Source: Acidocella aquatica
GTDB lineage: Bacteria; Pseudomonadota; Alphaproteobacteria; Acetobacterales; Acetobacteraceae
NCBI RefSeq assembly: GCF_030160635.1
Contig: NZ_BSOS01000090.1
Coordinates: 140,396 to 204,395, forward strand
Length of the DNA: 64,000 bases
Reading direction: 5' to 3'
The position numbers and the translations under genes are program-made. Below are positions 1-8,795 of the stretch, piece by piece; the stretch's first letter is position 1, and every line of letters starts with the position of its first letter. The notes under the pieces were generated by a model that did no database searches, was not told the origin of the DNA, and saw nothing but the letters and a program-made list of their open reading frames with translations.

Positions 1-1545
1 ATAATCCTGATAGGTTATGCCCGCAATCCAAACAGAACGGTAAGTGCCCGTTACGCCAAAGTTGATTGTCCCTGTTCCGTGATTCATGGTTGCGTCGATC
101 TGTGAGCGGCCAAGGAAATTATACTTGAAGCCGATCGGGAAGGAAACCGTGAGGTTGGGCAGAACCTCGTAATAGGTCGGGGAGAACACAACGTCGAAAG
201 CACCACCGGTCGCATCGCGATGCGGTGTCAGCTCGGCGGCGCCGGAGTCAACCGAAAGCACATGGTTCATGGCAACTTCCCCATCAATCGTCATGCCGCC
301 CGGGTCGAGCGGAAGGCCCGGCGAGACATAAATAAACGAAGCCTGGGCCGCCATTGTGCTACCCTTGGCATAGAGAGCACCAGAGTTGGCCGGACCAACG
401 GGAGTTGAGGTAAAGGCCGCACCGCTGACCAGCGGCATGTTGCGGCGGCCTGAAACTTCGCCGGCGACATTCACCGCCCCAACCGTCGTGGACAACGCCG
501 CGCCGAAGAGCTGAATATCACGCGGATAAACCAGATAATAACTGCCAACGGAGTTGCTGGGCTGGCCAGCTTGCGCGGCGGTCAGATAAAGCGAAGGCGC
601 CTTGGCATCGAACCGTTCGGCATAGAGACCAACGTCGTAATTGCCGTAGGTGGCCTGGACCGAGAGACCGAATTCGCCGTTATTGATCGGCGGACGAATA
701 TCCTTCGTGCGATACAGATAGGCATTGCTGCCCGCGATCAGGCGTTGCCCGCCTTTGTCGAGAACGTCTGCACTGGAGAAATAGGCGCCGACGCCCTGGA
801 ACGTGTCAGGCTGCCACTCGAACTGATAGAAGCCCTGGATCGTATAGGTCATGTTCGGCTGATAGGTGACCACCGCCTGGCCAACGGGCAGAAAAATCTG
901 CTGGGCCTGGGCGTTGGGCAGGCTCTCAGCCTTGATGACGTCAATCGGCGCCTGACCGGCGGAGATACCGTTTGTCGCGAAGAACAGACTCTGGCCCCAA
1001 AGCAGCGTCTGGCGGCCAATTTTCACCGTTACGGTCTGCCCGTTGTTCTGGCCAAACGAGGTCGAGCCATAGACGAAGGCGTCAAGCAGAACGGCATTCT
1101 GGCCGTTGATGTTGCGCGTGGCTCTGGTGAAATCCTTGTTGCTCGGCGTCGAGTATGGGTTATAGGTCGACGGCGAGTTGTTCTGCGTCGTACCAAGATA
1201 AGGCGTGTCTAGATAAAACTCACCGCTGACATGCGCGCCGTAATTGCCATCTTTGATGTCAAGCACGGGCAGTAAGTCAAATGTGTTGTCAACGATGCCA
1301 TGGCGGAAATTGAGATCGCCATCATTGCCGTTCACGTTGTTGGTGAGAATTGCCGACGGACTATTAACACGATAGATGGCCGACCATTCGGCCGTCGTGT
1401 CGAGGCTTATTTCCGTTCCGCTGCCGTTACTATAGACGCTGAACGCGCGAGCCGGCGCGCCCGGCATCAACAAGCCGCCCAGCAAAGCCGTGCCGCCCAA
1501 CAGCAACGGCCGTAGATTTTTCCCGGGATATAATTTGGTCTTCAT
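1..1545 (-). CDS. DUF1302 family outer-membrane protein, partial at window edge
   Basis: An open frame runs from ATG at 1545 to the left edge with no stop, giving at least 515 residues; the C-terminus lies outside the window. The N-terminus is a signal peptide (basic start, Leu/Gly-rich core, cleavage near PARA). The body is rich in Gly, Tyr, Asn and alternating hydrophobics, as in a beta-barrel, and carries the GRQTLLWGQSLFF segment typical of DUF1302. DUF1302 proteins commonly sit beside DUF1329 and RND-exporter genes in steroid, terpenoid and aromatic clusters, where a role in handling hydrophobic substrates is suspected but unproven. It is transcribed away from the rest of the cluster behind a 242-bp AT-rich leader. 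Confidence 0.8.
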   Translation of the reverse strand, partial: MKTKLYPGKNLRPLLLGGTALLGGLLMPGAPARAFSVYSNGSGTEISLDTTAEWSAIYRVNSPSAILTNNVNGNDGDLNFRHGIVDNTFDLLPVLDIKDGNYGAHVSGEFYLDTPYLGTTQNNSPSTYNPYSTPSNKDFTRATRNINGQNAVLLDAFVYGSTSFGQNNGQTVTVKIGRQTLLWGQSLFFATNGISAGQAPIDVIKAESLPNAQAQQIFLPVGQAVVTYQPNMTYTIQGFYQFEWQPDTFQGVGAYFSSADVLDKGGQRLIAGSNAYLYRTKDIRPPINNGEFGLSVQATYGNYDVGLYAERFDAKAPSLYLTAAQAGQPSNSVGSYYLVYPRDIQLFGAALSTTVGAVNVAGEVSGRRNMPLVSGAAFTSTPVGPANSGALYAKGSTMAAQASFIYVSPGLPLDPGGMTIDGEVAMNHVLSVDSGAAELTPHRDATGGAFDVVFSPTYYEVLPNLTVSFPIGFKYNFLGRSQIDATMNHGTGTINFGVTGTYRSVWIAGITYQDY

Positions 1546-1787
1546 CCTTGAACTCCTCGCTTCCCTTGAGTTTTTGTTTTATCTTACGTTCGCACTCCAC
1601 CGCCCCCAAAAGAGGCGGAAGCCAAATGAAACCGGGACCACCGCTACAGCCTCCCGCTCCCTCGATGCTGAACCGCCCGAAGGCAAATTCGCCTCATTCG
1701 TTTTATATAAATAATGCTACACTAAAAATAATATTGCAATGGATTTATATAATATTCGGCGTTTTTTCTGCGCGGCACCGCCCAAGC
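1546..1787 (-). promoter_or_regulatory. AT-rich leader upstream of the DUF1302 gene
   Basis: This gap separates the DUF1302 start from the stop of the MDR oxidoreductase. Around 1710-1760 it becomes very AT-rich and holds two copies of a TTTATATAA-like element, one near 1712 and one near 1742. These resemble, weakly, the TTTTGTATA elements at other promoters in the cluster. No ORF here is convincing. The promoter assignment is inference. Confidence 0.4.
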
Positions 1788-2828
1788 CTAGGAGATGTCA
1801 GGATCGATCCTGACCATCAGCTTGCCGGTATGCCCGCCACCGGGCGCAAACAGGCTGTGGAAGGCGCTCAACGTGTTCTCGATCCCTTCGCGCACATCAA
1901 CATCATAGACCAGCTGACCGGAGCGAATCCAAGCGGACAGGGCGTTAACAGCCTCGGCGGCGCGCGGAAAATAATCGAGCACCAGGAAGCCCTCGATCGT
2001 CGCGCGGCACATGAGAATTTTGGTCAGATCAACACCCAGCGGCCGCTCTTTGGCATTATACTGCGATATCATCCCGCAAAGCATGACCCGCCCGCGCATG
2101 GCGATATTCTCGATGACGGCATTGCCGATCTCACCGCCGACATTCTCAAAATACATATCCACGCCGCCCCCGCCATCCGCACGCGGCGGCGCCAGCTCCG
2201 CCAGGCGCGCGGCGACGTTCTCGCTCTTGTAATCGATGGTTTCATCGAAGCCAAAGCGGGTTTTGAGATGCCGGCATTTTTGCGCGCCACCGGCAATGCC
2301 GATCACGCGGCAACCCATAATTTTGCCAATCTGCCCGACGATCGAGCCCACGGCCCCCGCCGCCGCCGAGACCACCAGGGTTTCACCAGCCTTGGGTTTG
2401 CCAACTTCAAGAAGGCCGAAATAAGCGGTAATCCCGGTGGCACCCAGCACGCTCATCCACGCGCTCAGCGGCACGCCCTCCACCGGCGTCACGCGCCCTA
2501 CCTCGCCTGGGGTGAAGAGATGATATTCCGCCCAGCCGCCAAGCCCCGCCACCAGATCGCCCGGCACAAACCCCTCGGCCGCCGAGGCCTCGACTGTGCC
2601 GATGATGCCGCCATACATCGGCCCCCCAAGCGGCACGGGCGGCATATAGCTTGGCTCATCCTTCATCCATAGACGGTTGGCGGGATCGAGCGAAAGATAG
2701 GCGGTGCGGACCAGCATCTGCCCAGGCCCAGGCACCGGTTTCGGCTTTTCCTCAAAACGCAGGCACGCATCAACGTCATCGCCAACCGGGCGGCGGATTA
2801 AAGTCCATTGCTTATTGGTTGCAGGCAT
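1788..2828 (-). CDS. MDR-superfamily NADP-dependent oxidoreductase (CurA / leukotriene B4 dehydrogenase-like)
   Basis: A 346-residue medium-chain reductase without zinc-ligand motifs, resembling 2-alkenal/enone reductases such as CurA. It has an N-terminal GroES-like domain and then a Rossmann domain with VVSAAAGAVGS at about residues 157-167, which binds the NADP pyrophosphate. The family reduces C=C bonds conjugated to ketones or aldehydes with NADPH. ATG at 2828 is preferred over GTG at 2831 because AAGGGGA sits at proper spacing. It is the last gene of a five-gene operon after the NDP-forming ligase, 18 bp away. A paralogue lies at 26731-27780. Substrate unknown. Confidence 0.85.
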   Translation of the reverse strand: MPATNKQWTLIRRPVGDDVDACLRFEEKPKPVPGPGQMLVRTAYLSLDPANRLWMKDEPSYMPPVPLGGPMYGGIIGTVEASAAEGFVPGDLVAGLGGWAEYHLFTPGEVGRVTPVEGVPLSAWMSVLGATGITAYFGLLEVGKPKAGETLVVSAAAGAVGSIVGQIGKIMGCRVIGIAGGAQKCRHLKTRFGFDETIDYKSENVAARLAELAPPRADGGGGVDMYFENVGGEIGNAVIENIAMRGRVMLCGMISQYNAKERPLGVDLTKILMCRATIEGFLVLDYFPRAAEAVNALSAWIRSGQLVYDVDVREGIENTLSAFHSLFAPGGGHTGKLMVRIDPDIS

Positions 2829-2846
2829 CACAATTCCCCTTGGCCG

Positions 2847-4934
2847 TCAGATTTGCGCGCTGATCAGCGCATCGACAATTACCGCCCCCTGCCCGTTCGG
2901 GCGCACGAGAACCGGGTTGATTTCAACATCGCGCAGGGCAGACCCCGCTTGCATCACCATATCGGAGAGCTTCAACATCACATCGATCAACGCCTCCTCA
3001 TCAGCAGGCTTGGCGCCGCGGAAGCCGGTGAGCAGCGGGTGCGCCTTCAACTCCAGCAACATCTCGCACGCGATATCGCGATTGATGGGCAACAGGCGCA
3101 GCGAAATATCCTGGTACAACTCGGTCAGCACGCCGCCGAGGCCCGCGGTCAGCACCGGGCCGAAAACCGGGTCACGTGTGACGCCAAGCAGCATGCCGAC
3201 ACCTTCGCTAACCTGCTGCTGAACCGTCACACCTTCAATGCGCGCCGCGGGCAGCGCCTTGCGCGCCGATTCCGTAACGATCACGAAAGCTTCGCGTGCG
3301 GCCTCAGGCGTTTTCAAATCCAGCCGCACGCCGCCAACCTCGGTCTTATGCAGAATATCGGCGCTCAATATCTTCACCACGACCGGGCAGCCCAGCTCCG
3401 CCGCCATCGCCGCCGCTTCATCGGCCGTGGTGGCGATGCGCTCTTCCACCACAGGCAGACCGTAGCGTTTGAGGAATGATTTTGCCTCCGCCTCGTTCAG
3501 TGTCCTATAAGGGGCGGTGGAGAGCGGCGCGTGCGGCACGGGGACCCAGGCGGGCTTGTGTGAGCGGGCCGCCCAGTCGAGATAGCCGCCGAGCGCGCGC
3601 GCCGTCTGGCCAATTTCAGGCAGCACGGCCACACCTGCGGCCTCCAGCTCGGCCACGCGTTCCGCGCCGGTCGGGTCAATCGCCACCAACAGCTTGCCCG
3701 TCCTTCCGGCCGCCTCGATAAGTGCCGGGGCCACCAGATCAAGCAGATAGCCCATGATGTAGAACACGATGCAATCCAGCGCATCGGTCTCGAGCAGCGC
3801 GTTCAACGCGGCGGTGAAAAAGCTGAGATCATTGGTCACCTGCCCGGTCAGATCAACCGGGTTGGTCCACATGCCGTAACTCGGCAGCAGCGCCGCGAGC
3901 TTCGTCTGCACTTCAGCGGGGAGCGTGGGAATTTCCAGCCCCGCTTCGGCGAAACGGTCAGAGAGAATGGCGCACCCGGCCCCCGAGACGGAGACGATGC
4001 AGGTACGCAGCCCGGCGGGCCGCCGGCCTGTGCGCCAAAGGCGGGCGAGGTCGATGATCTGTCCCGGATCGCCACCCACCGCTGCCCCGGCCTGGCGAAG
4101 TGCTGCCTTGTAGACAATGGCGTTGCCGGCCATCGCCGCCGTGTGCGAGGCCGCCGCCTCGGCCGCTTTTTCGGAATCGCCTACTTTGAGCAGAAACAAC
4201 GGCTTGGCCTGTTCGCGCATCCGCGCGGCGGTCGCCAGAAAACGCGGGCCGTCGCGCAGCTGCTCAACATAGCCGAGCACCGCTTTTGTTCCCGGATCAT
4301 CAGCAAGATACTCAAGATATTCCGAAAACTCGACGCACGCCTCGTTGCCGGTGTTGGCAAAGCAGGAATAGCCAAGCCCGGCGCGCGCGCCCATCACCAT
4401 GAAAATGGCGGCCATGTTGCCACTTTGCGCGATCACCCCAACCGGCCCGGCCGGCTGCGGCGTCTCAAAACCCTTCAGGAAGGTGGCGAAAAGCTGCGTG
4501 CTGAAATTGGCATGGCCAAGACAATTCGGCCCCGAGATGACCATGCCGGTCTCGCGCGCGAATTCAACCACCTCGCGCTGCAACGCCTCGCCCTGCTCGG
4601 TATGTTCCTCGGCGAAACCCGAAGCAAACAGCACGGCAGCGGGTATGCCCTTGGCATGGGCAGCGCGCAGGGTCTGCAGGGTCTCGCTCGCGCGCACCGC
4701 CAGCACCGCGAGATCCGGCGTGAAGGGCAGCGAGGCGATATCAGGATGGCAGGGAAACCCCTCGATCTCCCGATAGCGCGGATTGACGAGGGCCAGGCGG
4801 TCAGGGCCAAACCCCAGGCGCAGCGCGGTATTAACCGGAATCCCGCCGGTGCGCTCATAATTCTGGCTGGCCCCTACGATGACGAGAGTCTTGGCATCGA
4901 AGAGCGGACTAAGCTTGTGGGACATCGCGTTCAA
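2847..4934 (-). CDS. NDP-forming acyl-CoA synthetase (acetate--CoA ligase family), single-chain
   Basis: A 692-695 residue fusion of CoA-binding, succinyl-CoA-synthetase-like and ATP-grasp domains. Seen: an N-terminal Rossmann-like start (VIVGASQN), GPNCLG near residue 160, SHTAAMAG near 265, and a C-terminal ATP-grasp region from about residue 480 (VVKILSADILHKTEVGGV). Such enzymes make acyl-CoA from acid, CoA and ATP with release of ADP, or run in reverse. The start is either TTG at 4934, with GAGG six bases upstream, or ATG at 4925. It lies 8 bp after the E2 gene, so it is probably co-transcribed and handles the acid or acyl-CoA linked to the 2-oxo acid dehydrogenase. Confidence 0.88.
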   Translation of the reverse strand: MNAMSHKLSPLFDAKTLVIVGASQNYERTGGIPVNTALRLGFGPDRLALVNPRYREIEGFPCHPDIASLPFTPDLAVLAVRASETLQTLRAAHAKGIPAAVLFASGFAEEHTEQGEALQREVVEFARETGMVISGPNCLGHANFSTQLFATFLKGFETPQPAGPVGVIAQSGNMAAIFMVMGARAGLGYSCFANTGNEACVEFSEYLEYLADDPGTKAVLGYVEQLRDGPRFLATAARMREQAKPLFLLKVGDSEKAAEAAASHTAAMAGNAIVYKAALRQAGAAVGGDPGQIIDLARLWRTGRRPAGLRTCIVSVSGAGCAILSDRFAEAGLEIPTLPAEVQTKLAALLPSYGMWTNPVDLTGQVTNDLSFFTAALNALLETDALDCIVFYIMGYLLDLVAPALIEAAGRTGKLLVAIDPTGAERVAELEAAGVAVLPEIGQTARALGGYLDWAARSHKPAWVPVPHAPLSTAPYRTLNEAEAKSFLKRYGLPVVEERIATTADEAAAMAAELGCPVVVKILSADILHKTEVGGVRLDLKTPEAAREAFVIVTESARKALPAARIEGVTVQQQVSEGVGMLLGVTRDPVFGPVLTAGLGGVLTELYQDISLRLLPINRDIACEMLLELKAHPLLTGFRGAKPADEEALIDVMLKLSDMVMQAGSALRDVEINPVLVRPNGQGAVIVDALISAQI

Positions 4935-4942
4935 ATGAAACC

Positions 4943-6244
4943 TCAGACCAGAAGGGAGAGCGGCGCTTCGACACGCGCCTTGAAATCAGCCAGGAACTGG
5001 GCGCCAAGCGCGCCGTCGATCGCGCGGTGGTCGCAGGAGAGCGTGACTGAGAGCACCGTCACAAAGCCAACGCCGCCATCCTTGGTCTCACGCGCCTCGC
5101 GCCGGGTCGCGCCCACCGCGAGGATGCCACCCTGCGGCGGGTTGATGATCGCCTCGAACTGCCGCACGCCGAACATGCCGAGATTTGAAACAGTGAAGGT
5201 GCCACCTTGCATGTCATCGCTCTGCAGGCCCCGCCCCCGGGCCTTTAGCGCCAGATCGCGCGCCGCGGCGGAGAGGACGGACAGGGAAAGATTGGCGGCA
5301 TCGCGGATGACCGGCACAAGCAGGCCACCCTCAATGGAAACGGCGACGCCCAGATCCACCCGCGCGAAACGGCGGATGCCCTCGGGCGTGAAATGCACAT
5401 TCATATCCGGGCAAGCGGTAAGACTCTTTGCCGCCGCGCAGAGCAGGAAATCATTGACCGAGAGTTTCGTTGCGCTGGCTGGCGTATTCACCTCCGCGCG
5501 CAATGCCAGCAACCGGTCCATCTCCACATCCATCGTCAGGTAGAAATGCGGGATGGTTTGCTTTGCCGCCTGCAACGTGTTGGCGATGGCGCGGCGCATG
5601 CCGCTCAGGGGCAACAGCTCATCGCGCTGGGCCGCAACACCAATCTTGGGGGATACGGGCGCGATCGCGCTAGCGCCGGGCTCGATGTCCTCCCAGGTAA
5701 TGCGGCCCTGACGGCCGGTGCCGGTGATGCCCGCCAGCGAGATACCCAGTTCGGCGGCACGCTTCAAGGCTCTTGGCGTCGCAAGGGGCGTCACCGCCGC
5801 GGCCTGCACATCAGCCTGGCGTATCCGCGCGCCATCCGGCGTGAGGCTGGCCAGGTCAACGCCAAGCTCAACCGCCGCGCGCTTGGCAAGCGGCGTCGCC
5901 TTGGGCGCGGCTGGCGGCACCTGCGGCGCAATCACCGGCTCAGACATCGCGGCGCCGGTTTTCTGGGCTATGAAGGCATCAATTCCGGCGGCGCTCGTAC
6001 CTGCCGGCGCAACCACTGCCAGCAAGGCCCCAACGGGGTAAACCTCGCCCGTCCTGCCAATCAGCCGGGCCACCACGCCATCGTCCTCGCACTCAAGCGT
6101 GTTGACGATCTTGGCGGTCTCAATATCCGCAAGCTCGGCGCCCTTGGCAACGGCATCGCCTTCGGCCACATGCCATGCGGCAAGCTGCCCCTCGGTCATT
6201 TCCAATCCCCATTTGGGCATGGTCACGGCAAATATTTCCGACAT
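4943..6244 (-). CDS. 2-oxo acid dehydrogenase E2 component (dihydrolipoamide acyltransferase) with two PSBD modules
   Basis: A 433-residue E2. The N-terminal lipoyl domain has the lipoylated Lys at about 45 (IETAKI). Two E3/E1-binding-like modules follow, at about residues 116-149 and 155-188. The second keeps the canonical GTGRQGRI loop; in the first it is degenerate (TPDGARI). The C-terminal catalytic domain carries the active-site DHRAIDG. It transfers the acyl group from the E1 lipoyl intermediate to CoA. It lies between E1beta (12 bp upstream) and the acyl-CoA ligase, with a good GAGGGA site. No E3 is encoded in the window, so dihydrolipoamide dehydrogenase is presumably borrowed. Confidence 0.92.
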   Translation of the reverse strand: MSEIFAVTMPKWGLEMTEGQLAAWHVAEGDAVAKGAELADIETAKIVNTLECEDDGVVARLIGRTGEVYPVGALLAVVAPAGTSAAGIDAFIAQKTGAAMSEPVIAPQVPPAAPKATPLAKRAAVELGVDLASLTPDGARIRQADVQAAAVTPLATPRALKRAAELGISLAGITGTGRQGRITWEDIEPGASAIAPVSPKIGVAAQRDELLPLSGMRRAIANTLQAAKQTIPHFYLTMDVEMDRLLALRAEVNTPASATKLSVNDFLLCAAAKSLTACPDMNVHFTPEGIRRFARVDLGVAVSIEGGLLVPVIRDAANLSLSVLSAAARDLALKARGRGLQSDDMQGGTFTVSNLGMFGVRQFEAIINPPQGGILAVGATRREARETKDGGVGFVTVLSVTLSCDHRAIDGALGAQFLADFKARVEAPLSLLV

Positions 6245-6256
6245 ATCTTCCCTCTC

Positions 6257-7270
6257 CTAGCGGCTGGCCATGGTGGCGAGCGCTGCCTGGATGATTTTTT
6301 CCGGTGACGGAATATAAAGACTCTCAAGATCGTTCGCGAAGGGCACCGGCGTGTGTGGCGCCGTAACCTGGCGCACCGGCGCCTTGAGATAGCCAAAGGC
6401 GCGCTCGGCCACCATCGCGGCAACATCCGCGGCAAGCGAGCAGCGCGGCGGCGATTCATCGACCACCACCAGCCGGCCCGTGGCGCGCACGCTCTCCAGG
6501 ATCATATCCTCATCCAGCGGCGAGGTCGTGCGCGGATCTATCACATCGCAATGGATGCCCTGAGCCGCCAACTTGTCCGCCGCCGCGCGCGCGAAGTTCA
6601 CCATGCGCGCGAAGGCGACGATGGTCACGTCGTCGCCCGAACGCACCAGCGCCGCCTCGCCGAACGGCAACGCATAGGGCTCATCGGGAACTTCACAGGA
6701 TTCGCCATAGAGCATCTTATGCTCAAGGAAGATCACTGGATCGTCGTCGCGGATCGCGGCGATCATCAGCCCCTTCGCGTCATAGGCGTTGGAGGGGGTC
6801 ACCACCTTGATTCCGGGAATGGCGGTGAAGAGCGGATAGAGCGTCTGCGAATGCTGCGCGGCCGCGCCCATGCCGGCTCCCATAGTCATGCGGATGACCA
6901 GCGGAGCCTTCGCGTTAGGCCCGAACATGTAACGGAATTTTGCCGCCTGATTGAGTATCTGGTCAAAGCAGACGCCGACAAAATCGGCAAACATGATCTC
7001 GGCCACGGGACGCAGCCCCGCCAGTGCCGCACCGTTGGCTGCACCAATAATGGCGGCTTCCGAAATGGGCGTATCGATCACCCGCGCCTCGCCAAAACGC
7101 GGCAACAGGCCTTTGGTGAGGCCAAACACACCACCCGCCGCCTCGCGCTGGCCAGACGTTCCGCCAGCCCCGCCCGAGACATCCTCACCCAGAACAATCA
7201 CCCTGGAATCGCGCGCCATTTCCTGATGCAGGGCTTCGTTGATAGCCTCTCGCATTGTCTTGATCGACAT
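6257..7270 (-). CDS. 2-oxo acid dehydrogenase E1 component, beta subunit
   Basis: A 337-residue transketolase-like beta subunit, the usual length for AcoB/PdhB types. Seen: the start MREAINEALHQEM, VLGEDVSGG, the central NQAAKFRYM region, and a C-terminal transketolase domain (VIDPRTTSPLDED, VVVDES). With E1alpha it forms the ThDP-dependent heterotetramer that decarboxylates a 2-oxo acid (pyruvate, acetoin or branched). It starts 11 bp downstream of E1alpha with GAGGAG before ATG. Acetoin versus pyruvate specificity cannot be told from sequence; the catabolic context favours a dedicated substrate. Confidence 0.92.
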   Translation of the reverse strand: MSIKTMREAINEALHQEMARDSRVIVLGEDVSGGAGGTSGQREAAGGVFGLTKGLLPRFGEARVIDTPISEAAIIGAANGAALAGLRPVAEIMFADFVGVCFDQILNQAAKFRYMFGPNAKAPLVIRMTMGAGMGAAAQHSQTLYPLFTAIPGIKVVTPSNAYDAKGLMIAAIRDDDPVIFLEHKMLYGESCEVPDEPYALPFGEAALVRSGDDVTIVAFARMVNFARAAADKLAAQGIHCDVIDPRTTSPLDEDMILESVRATGRLVVVDESPPRCSLAADVAAMVAERAFGYLKAPVRQVTAPHTPVPFANDLESLYIPSPEKIIQAALATMASR

Positions 7271-7281
7271 CGACGATCTCC

Positions 7282-8256
7282 TCAGTAACTGGCGTAAACG
7301 TTGGTCAGAAGCTCGGCCGGCGTATGCCCGCGCCCAGCTTTCGCAGCCACCACTGAATGGTCGACCAGCGCCCTGATTTCCACCTCGATTCCATCAAGAT
7401 CACCCGCGGTGAGAAGACCGGCTTCCGTCACGCGCCGGCGGAAGTTCTGCAGGCAGTCATTTTCGGCGCGCAGCCTCTCTACTTCGCCCGGCGCGCGGTA
7501 GAGCATCGGGTCACCCTCGAAATGTCCATAATAACGCGTCGTTTGCGCATAAACGGCCGTGGGGCCACCGCCATTGCGCGAAATTTCCAGCGCCTGGCGC
7601 ACCGCGTCATAAACCGAGAAAAGATCGAATCCATCCGCTTCAAACACGGGAATGCCAAAACCGCGTATGCGCTGCACAGGATCCTTCGCGCCGGTAGAGT
7701 AACTGCCCCCCGTGTGCTCCGAATAGCCGTTCATTTCGAACATAAACACTTTTGGCACTTGCAAAACGACCGCGAGATTCATGGCCTCGAACACCGTGCC
7801 CTGATTGGCCGCGCCATCTCCGGTGAAAGAGGCGGCCACAGAGCCATCGCCACGCATCTTGCAAGCAATCGCGGCACCTACGGCAATGGGCTGCCCGCCG
7901 CCGACAATGCCGTTCGCGCCAAGCATGCCCTTGGTAACATCGGCAATATGCATCGAACCGCCCTTGCCATTGCAAAGCCCGTCGGCACGGCCATAAATTT
8001 CCAGCATCATGGCGGGAATGTCGCAGCCCTTGGCAATGCAATGACCATGGCCGCGATGGGTACTGATGATATAGTCCCGCTCTGTCAGCTGTTCACACAA
8101 CCCCACCGCCACCGCTTCCTGGCCGGCATAAAGATGTAAAAATCCCGGGATTTCACCTTTGGGATTTTCAATATGCAGACGCTCCTCGAACTCCCTGATT
8201 TTCACCATGCTGCGAAAAGCCTGGAGCAATTGTTCACGGCTCAGTTGCATGCGCAT
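7282..8256 (-). CDS. 2-oxo acid dehydrogenase E1 component, alpha subunit
   Basis: A 324-residue ThDP-dependent E1alpha. Seen: HRGHGH near residue 68, GKGGSMH near 98, and the ThDP/Mg motif beginning GDGAANQG near 145. It decarboxylates the 2-oxo acid and reductively acylates E2. ATG at 8256 or 8250 are both possible; an in-frame TGA just upstream limits extension. It is the first gene of the leftward operon E1alpha-E1beta-E2-ligase-MDR. Its divergent neighbour is a Rieske ferredoxin, and the shared promoter holds an inverted repeat at 8375-8398 proposed as a GntR site. Confidence 0.92.
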   Translation of the reverse strand: MRMQLSREQLLQAFRSMVKIREFEERLHIENPKGEIPGFLHLYAGQEAVAVGLCEQLTERDYIISTHRGHGHCIAKGCDIPAMMLEIYGRADGLCNGKGGSMHIADVTKGMLGANGIVGGGQPIAVGAAIACKMRGDGSVAASFTGDGAANQGTVFEAMNLAVVLQVPKVFMFEMNGYSEHTGGSYSTGAKDPVQRIRGFGIPVFEADGFDLFSVYDAVRQALEISRNGGGPTAVYAQTTRYYGHFEGDPMLYRAPGEVERLRAENDCLQNFRRRVTEAGLLTAGDLDGIEVEIRALVDHSVVAAKAGRGHTPAELLTNVYASY

Positions 8257-8374
8257 CTCGCCCCGCTGGCCACACCCAGCTGCTCAATTTTAGTTTTCAT
8301 TCTATTCGCTCCCTCCCACGCGCCTGTATATTTGTTCTGGCGCAAGCGGCACTGTATCTATGAGGCCGGTTTTA

Positions 8375-8398
8375 ATATACAAAAATGCCGTTGTATAT
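8375..8398. promoter_or_regulatory. Inverted repeat ATACAA-N8-TTGTAT, candidate GntR/FCD operator
   Basis: ATATACAA at 8375-8382 and TTGTATAT at 8391-8398 are perfect inverted arms around AAATGCCG. It lies between the divergent E1alpha operon and the Rieske ferredoxin gene. A closely similar sequence (ATACAAAATGCTATTGTA) occurs at 54507-54524 between malonyl-CoA decarboxylase and its GntR gene. FCD-type GntR proteins generally bind short palindromes of this kind; occupancy is inferred. Confidence 0.55.
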
Positions 8399-8421
8399 AT
8401 ATAAAAATGGCCAAGGTTTGT

Positions 8422-8790
8422 ATGGTAGCAAAAATTTTGTTCGACGGCACAAAAAAATCAGCCCTGGGGGAGTGGCATGAAGCCGCGGCAAGCACCGATT
8501 TGGCCGAGGGGCAAGGGTTGCAGGTGCAAAGAGGGCACGACCGGATTTATTTGTGCCGCTCGCAGGGCTTTGCCCATGCGGTTGAGGACCGCTGCACACA
8601 TGGCGAGGCCGCTTTTTCTGAATCAGGGCGCGTCAGGAGCGGTTTTCTGCTCTGCCTTGCGCACGGCGCCCGATTCGATTTGGCGAGCGGGCGTTGCCTG
8701 GGGGCGATGCGCTGCCCCCAGTTGAGGCGGTGGCGTGTGCTGGAAGAAAATGGCGCGATTTTTTTAGGCGAGGAATACCCGCCAGGCTGA
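8422..8790 (+). CDS. Stand-alone Rieske [2Fe-2S] ferredoxin
   Basis: A small Rieske protein of 122 residues from ATG 8422, which has AAGG five bases upstream, or 127 from ATG 8407. The cluster ligands are visible as CTHG and, about 19 residues later, CLAHGARFDL. Such proteins pass electrons from a flavin reductase to Rieske oxygenase alpha subunits. It is divergent from E1alpha and converges on the GntR gene with only 5 bp between stops. Probable partners are the oxygenases at 9684, 11141 and 12671. No reductase is adjacent. Confidence 0.85.
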   Translation: MVAKILFDGTKKSALGEWHEAAASTDLAEGQGLQVQRGHDRIYLCRSQGFAHAVEDRCTHGEAAFSESGRVRSGFLLCLAHGARFDLASGRCLGAMRCPQLRRWRVLEENGAIFLGEEYPPG

Positions 8791-8795
8791 AAAAT

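Noticed and set aside
4143..5543. A 466-codon plus-strand open frame
   Set aside because: It lies antisense to the acyl-CoA ligase and E2 genes, which have clear domains; GC-rich DNA makes such shadow frames.
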